A stretch of 14,787 nt of DNA, taken from positions 1-14,787 of the forward strand of contig JAYEJJ010000160.1 of NCBI GenBank assembly GCA_034660495.1, written 5' to 3'. Shown here one piece after another: positions 13,282 to 14,787 of the stretch (the stretch's first letter is position 1; the number at the start of each line of letters is the position of its first letter). The notes under the pieces are model-generated. The model saw only the letters and a list, made by a program, of their open reading frames with translations, did not search any database and had not been told where the DNA came from. The DNA comes from DATFJZ01 sp034660495 (GTDB lineage: Bacteria; Desulfobacterota; Desulfobacteria; Desulfobacterales; Desulfobacteraceae). A program made the translations under genes and the position numbers.

Positions 13282-14574
13282 GTGGGAAATACAGAGATTC
13301 AGCCAAATAAAATCAAACAATTAAAAAGAGGTCAGCGTATCGCTTTGATTTCCACTTTTTTGATTTTGTTTCTGGCTGTATTCAAGTGGCTTGTGGGGCA
13401 TTTTTTCAATTCTCAACTTCTTGTGGCAGATGCCTGGCACAGTCTGTCTGATGTTCTGATAAACTTAACTTCTCTCATTGGTTTGTGGCTGGCTTCCAGA
13501 AAAAAGACAACCCGGTTTCCCTATGGCCTTTACCGGGCTGAAACCCTGGCCTGTTTTTTTATAGGTGTGCTGATTATTTATATTGGAGTGGATCTTTTCA
13601 GGGAAGGCTGGGGAAAATTGTTTCAACTGGAGCTGACGACTGAATTTCCTGTTTTTCCAGTTGGTGCTGCACTTGTGTCCTGCGCGATTGCCTGTGTGCT
13701 TGCCGTAAAACAGCGGGCTGTGGGAAAGGCCATTGGCTCCCAGGCGCTTCTGGCCACTGCAAGAGATGCCTTTTTTGATATTTTTACATCCCTAGTTGTC
13801 CTGGTCGGCATTTTGCTGGTTTATGCGGAAATTCCCTATGTGGAGGGCGTTGTCGTCATCATCATATCAATTTTTATTGTTAAGCTGGGTATAGAAACAG
13901 CTATTACCTCTGTGCTGATCCTCATGGATGCCAATCTGGATTCAGATCTTCAGTCGGAAATTGAAGAAAAACTCAACAGTATTTACGGTGTCAAGGGGGT
14001 CACAGGGGTGAAAATAAGGCAGTCCGGTCCCTTTAAGATGGTTGAATGCATTATCAGGACAAATCCCTCCCTTCCACTTTACAGAACCCACAGCCTGGCT
14101 GACCGCGCTGAAGAAATTCTTTTCAATGATTACGATAATATTGAATCCGCCTTTGTCCATGTTGAACCGGATAAGAATCATGTGATCAAAGCCATTGTTC
14201 CCGTTCATTCCAAAGACGGGATCAACTCCAGGATACACGGCCATTTTGGCAGAGCGCCGTATTTTATGATTTTTACCCTTAATGGTGAAGAGATAGAGGT
14301 GCTGAATTATTATGAAAATGAATTTCTCGATCAGAGAGAACACATTGGATTAAAGGTGGTAAGGGCCATATCAGCGTACAGTGCTGATCTTCTGTTTGCT
14401 GCCAATGTGGGGGAAATTTCATTTCACATGTTGAAAAATAATTTTGTCGATATTTACAAGGTAGATAAAGAGATCACAGTGGCAGATGCCGTTCATGCCT
14501 ACCAGAACAATGAGCTGGCAGCGATTTTTGAACCTACCCATTCCATTGAAAATTCTCCGGTAATGAAATCCTGA
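13282..14574 (+). CDS. CDF-family cation efflux protein fused to a NifX-like domain
   Basis: Residues about 18-215 hold six hydrophobic segments of a cation diffusion facilitator. TM2 carries ADAWHSLSD (H53, D57, with D50 before them) and TM5 carries RDAFFD (D162, D166), giving an HxxxD plus DxxxD transport site. A cytoplasmic ferredoxin-like CDF domain follows (about 218-297). Residues about 301-415 are an extra domain of the NifX type: HGHFGRAPYFMIFTLNGEEIEV and SADLLFAANVGEI align by eye with RFGRSDFFVVVETED and VEAVVTGNCGPK of the free-standing protein at 12188. The domain's conserved cysteine is absent here (NVGE in place of NCGP). GTG start at 13282 follows GGGGGAGGTGAA. It should export a divalent metal (Fe, Mn or Zn cannot be separated from sequence), perhaps gated by the extra domain. 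It lies 96 bp beyond the CGGC gene. Confidence 0.9.
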   Translation: MGNTEIQPNKIKQLKRGQRIALISTFLILFLAVFKWLVGHFFNSQLLVADAWHSLSDVLINLTSLIGLWLASRKKTTRFPYGLYRAETLACFFIGVLIIYIGVDLFREGWGKLFQLELTTEFPVFPVGAALVSCAIACVLAVKQRAVGKAIGSQALLATARDAFFDIFTSLVVLVGILLVYAEIPYVEGVVVIIISIFIVKLGIETAITSVLILMDANLDSDLQSEIEEKLNSIYGVKGVTGVKIRQSGPFKMVECIIRTNPSLPLYRTHSLADRAEEILFNDYDNIESAFVHVEPDKNHVIKAIVPVHSKDGINSRIHGHFGRAPYFMIFTLNGEEIEVLNYYENEFLDQREHIGLKVVRAISAYSADLLFAANVGEISFHMLKNNFVDIYKVDKEITVADAVHAYQNNELAAIFEPTHSIENSPVMKS

Positions 14575-14575
14575 T

Positions 14576-14649
14576 ACTCGATCATCAAGTTTTTTGAATA
14601 CCGCTGGGGGCTCTTAATCGGCTCTTCCATAAAAACTTGATAACCGAGT
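14576..14649 (+). repeat. Dispersed repeat copy R4, internally deleted
   Basis: It starts one base after the transporter stop with ACTCGATCATCAAGTTTTT, identical to R3 through GAATA. It then jumps to CCGCTGGGGGCTCTTAATCGG, so the first hairpin arm and apical part are lost. It ends in AAAAACTTGATAACCGAGT (14631-14649). GAT flanks both sides (14573-14575 and 14650-14652). The whole copy can fold as one hairpin with a 19-bp stem and could act as the transporter's terminator. Confidence 0.85.
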
Positions 14650-14651
14650 GA

Positions 14652-14765
14652 TAAAAACTAAACAACCACCGTCTAAAGACGGTGGGTTGAAATTAAGGAC
14701 TGAAAGTCCGGATACGGGTCCAAGACCCGTCCTGTACGTGCTCGTGCTCGTGCTCGTAAACGGAG
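14652..14765 (+). ncRNA. HEARO-like structured RNA (IscB omega RNA candidate)
   Basis: Three hairpins follow each other: CAACCACCGTC with GACGGTGGGTTG (14663-14689, one bulged G), GGAC-TGAAA-GTCC (14697-14709) and ACGGGTC-CAA-GACCCGT (14714-14730). Then come TACG/CGTA arms around three GTGCTC units (14738-14755) and AAACGGAG. The order and the bases ACTGAAAGTCCGGATAC, GGTCCAAGACC and AAACGGAG match my recall of the HEARO RNA that precedes IscB genes. The element begins right after GTGA (14648-14651); HEARO elements are reported to insert after ATGA or GTGA. Alternative: an end of a TnpB-type IS605 element. The window stops before the protein can confirm it. Confidence 0.65.
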
Positions 14766-14777
14766 TAATAATTCATA

Positions 14778-14787
14778 ATGTTAGATC
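14778..14787 (+). CDS. Possible first codons of an IscB-like protein (cut by window end)
   Basis: ATG at 14778 (M-L-D) lies 12 bases after GGAG of the RNA's 3' end. The position fits an IscB gene following a HEARO RNA, but three codons prove nothing about the product. Confidence 0.25.

Noticed and set aside
14573..14652. GAT/GAT as firm proof of a 3-bp target duplication for R4
   Set aside because: The right GAT overlaps the GTGA junction of the HEARO-like element, so one of its bases may belong to that insertion; kept only as supportive.
1..14787. CRISPR array, tRNA or rRNA genes
   Set aside because: No regularly spaced direct repeats, cloverleaf-like sequences or rRNA signatures were seen; the repeats found are dispersed and hairpin-forming.

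Overview
The window looks like chromosomal DNA of a sulfate-reducing member of the Desulfobacterota, most likely Desulfobacteraceae. That placement is an inference from gene content: an endonuclease Q-UvrD helicase fusion, a cation transporter carrying a NifX-like domain, a CGGC-domain protein, and lineage-type small unknown genes. No rRNA or tRNA gene is present to test it. No complete transposase gene is visible, but the window holds several mobile-element ends and a family of dispersed repeats.

Layout. Positions 1-125 hold two tandem hairpins and a TTGAC end that resemble the right end of an IS200/IS605 (TnpB-type) element. From 258 to 4075, on the minus strand, a four-gene operon reads cupin, divergent GalT/HIT-like protein, unknown protein, then MTA/SAH deaminase (mtaD). 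From 4348 to 5811 a P-type-ATPase-like HAD hydrolase and a thioredoxin-fold/HEAT protein converge with overlapping ends; they are flanked by two inverted repeat copies (R1, R2). From 6052 to 10629 on the plus strand come the large endonuclease Q-UvrD fusion, a small unknown gene, and a secreted lytic transglycosylase. galU (10782-11666) is on the minus strand. From 12188 to 14574 on the plus strand lies a metal-handling cluster: a free-standing NifX-like protein with a glycine-rich tail, a CGGC-domain protein, and a CDF cation-efflux protein fused to a second NifX-like domain. The window ends in a HEARO-like (IscB omega RNA-like) structured RNA and probably the first codons of its protein.

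Repeats. Four copies (R1-R4) and one solitary terminus (about 9584-9602) belong to one family. R3 and R4 have near-perfect terminal inverted repeats (ACTCGATCATCAAGTTTTT and its complement) and possible 3-bp target duplications. R1 and R3 carry a long hairpin with a compensatory base-pair insertion and a conserved apical sequence. R1, R2 and R3 sit between divergently transcribed genes. In two places a repeat terminus runs directly into the ribosome-binding site of the next gene. The HEARO-like RNA starts right at the end of R4, so its guide segment would be read from the repeat itself.

How the genes fit together. The strongest functional groupings are the metal cluster (two NifX-like domains, a CGGC protein and a cation exporter) and the DNA-repair fusion, whose C-terminal QLELF suggests sliding-clamp tethering. 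The cupin/GalT-like/unknown/mtaD operon joins SAM-derived nucleoside salvage to a nucleotidyl-transfer-type enzyme whose substrate cannot be told from the sequence. Several starts were moved to internal codons with better ribosome-binding sites; the entries give the reasons.
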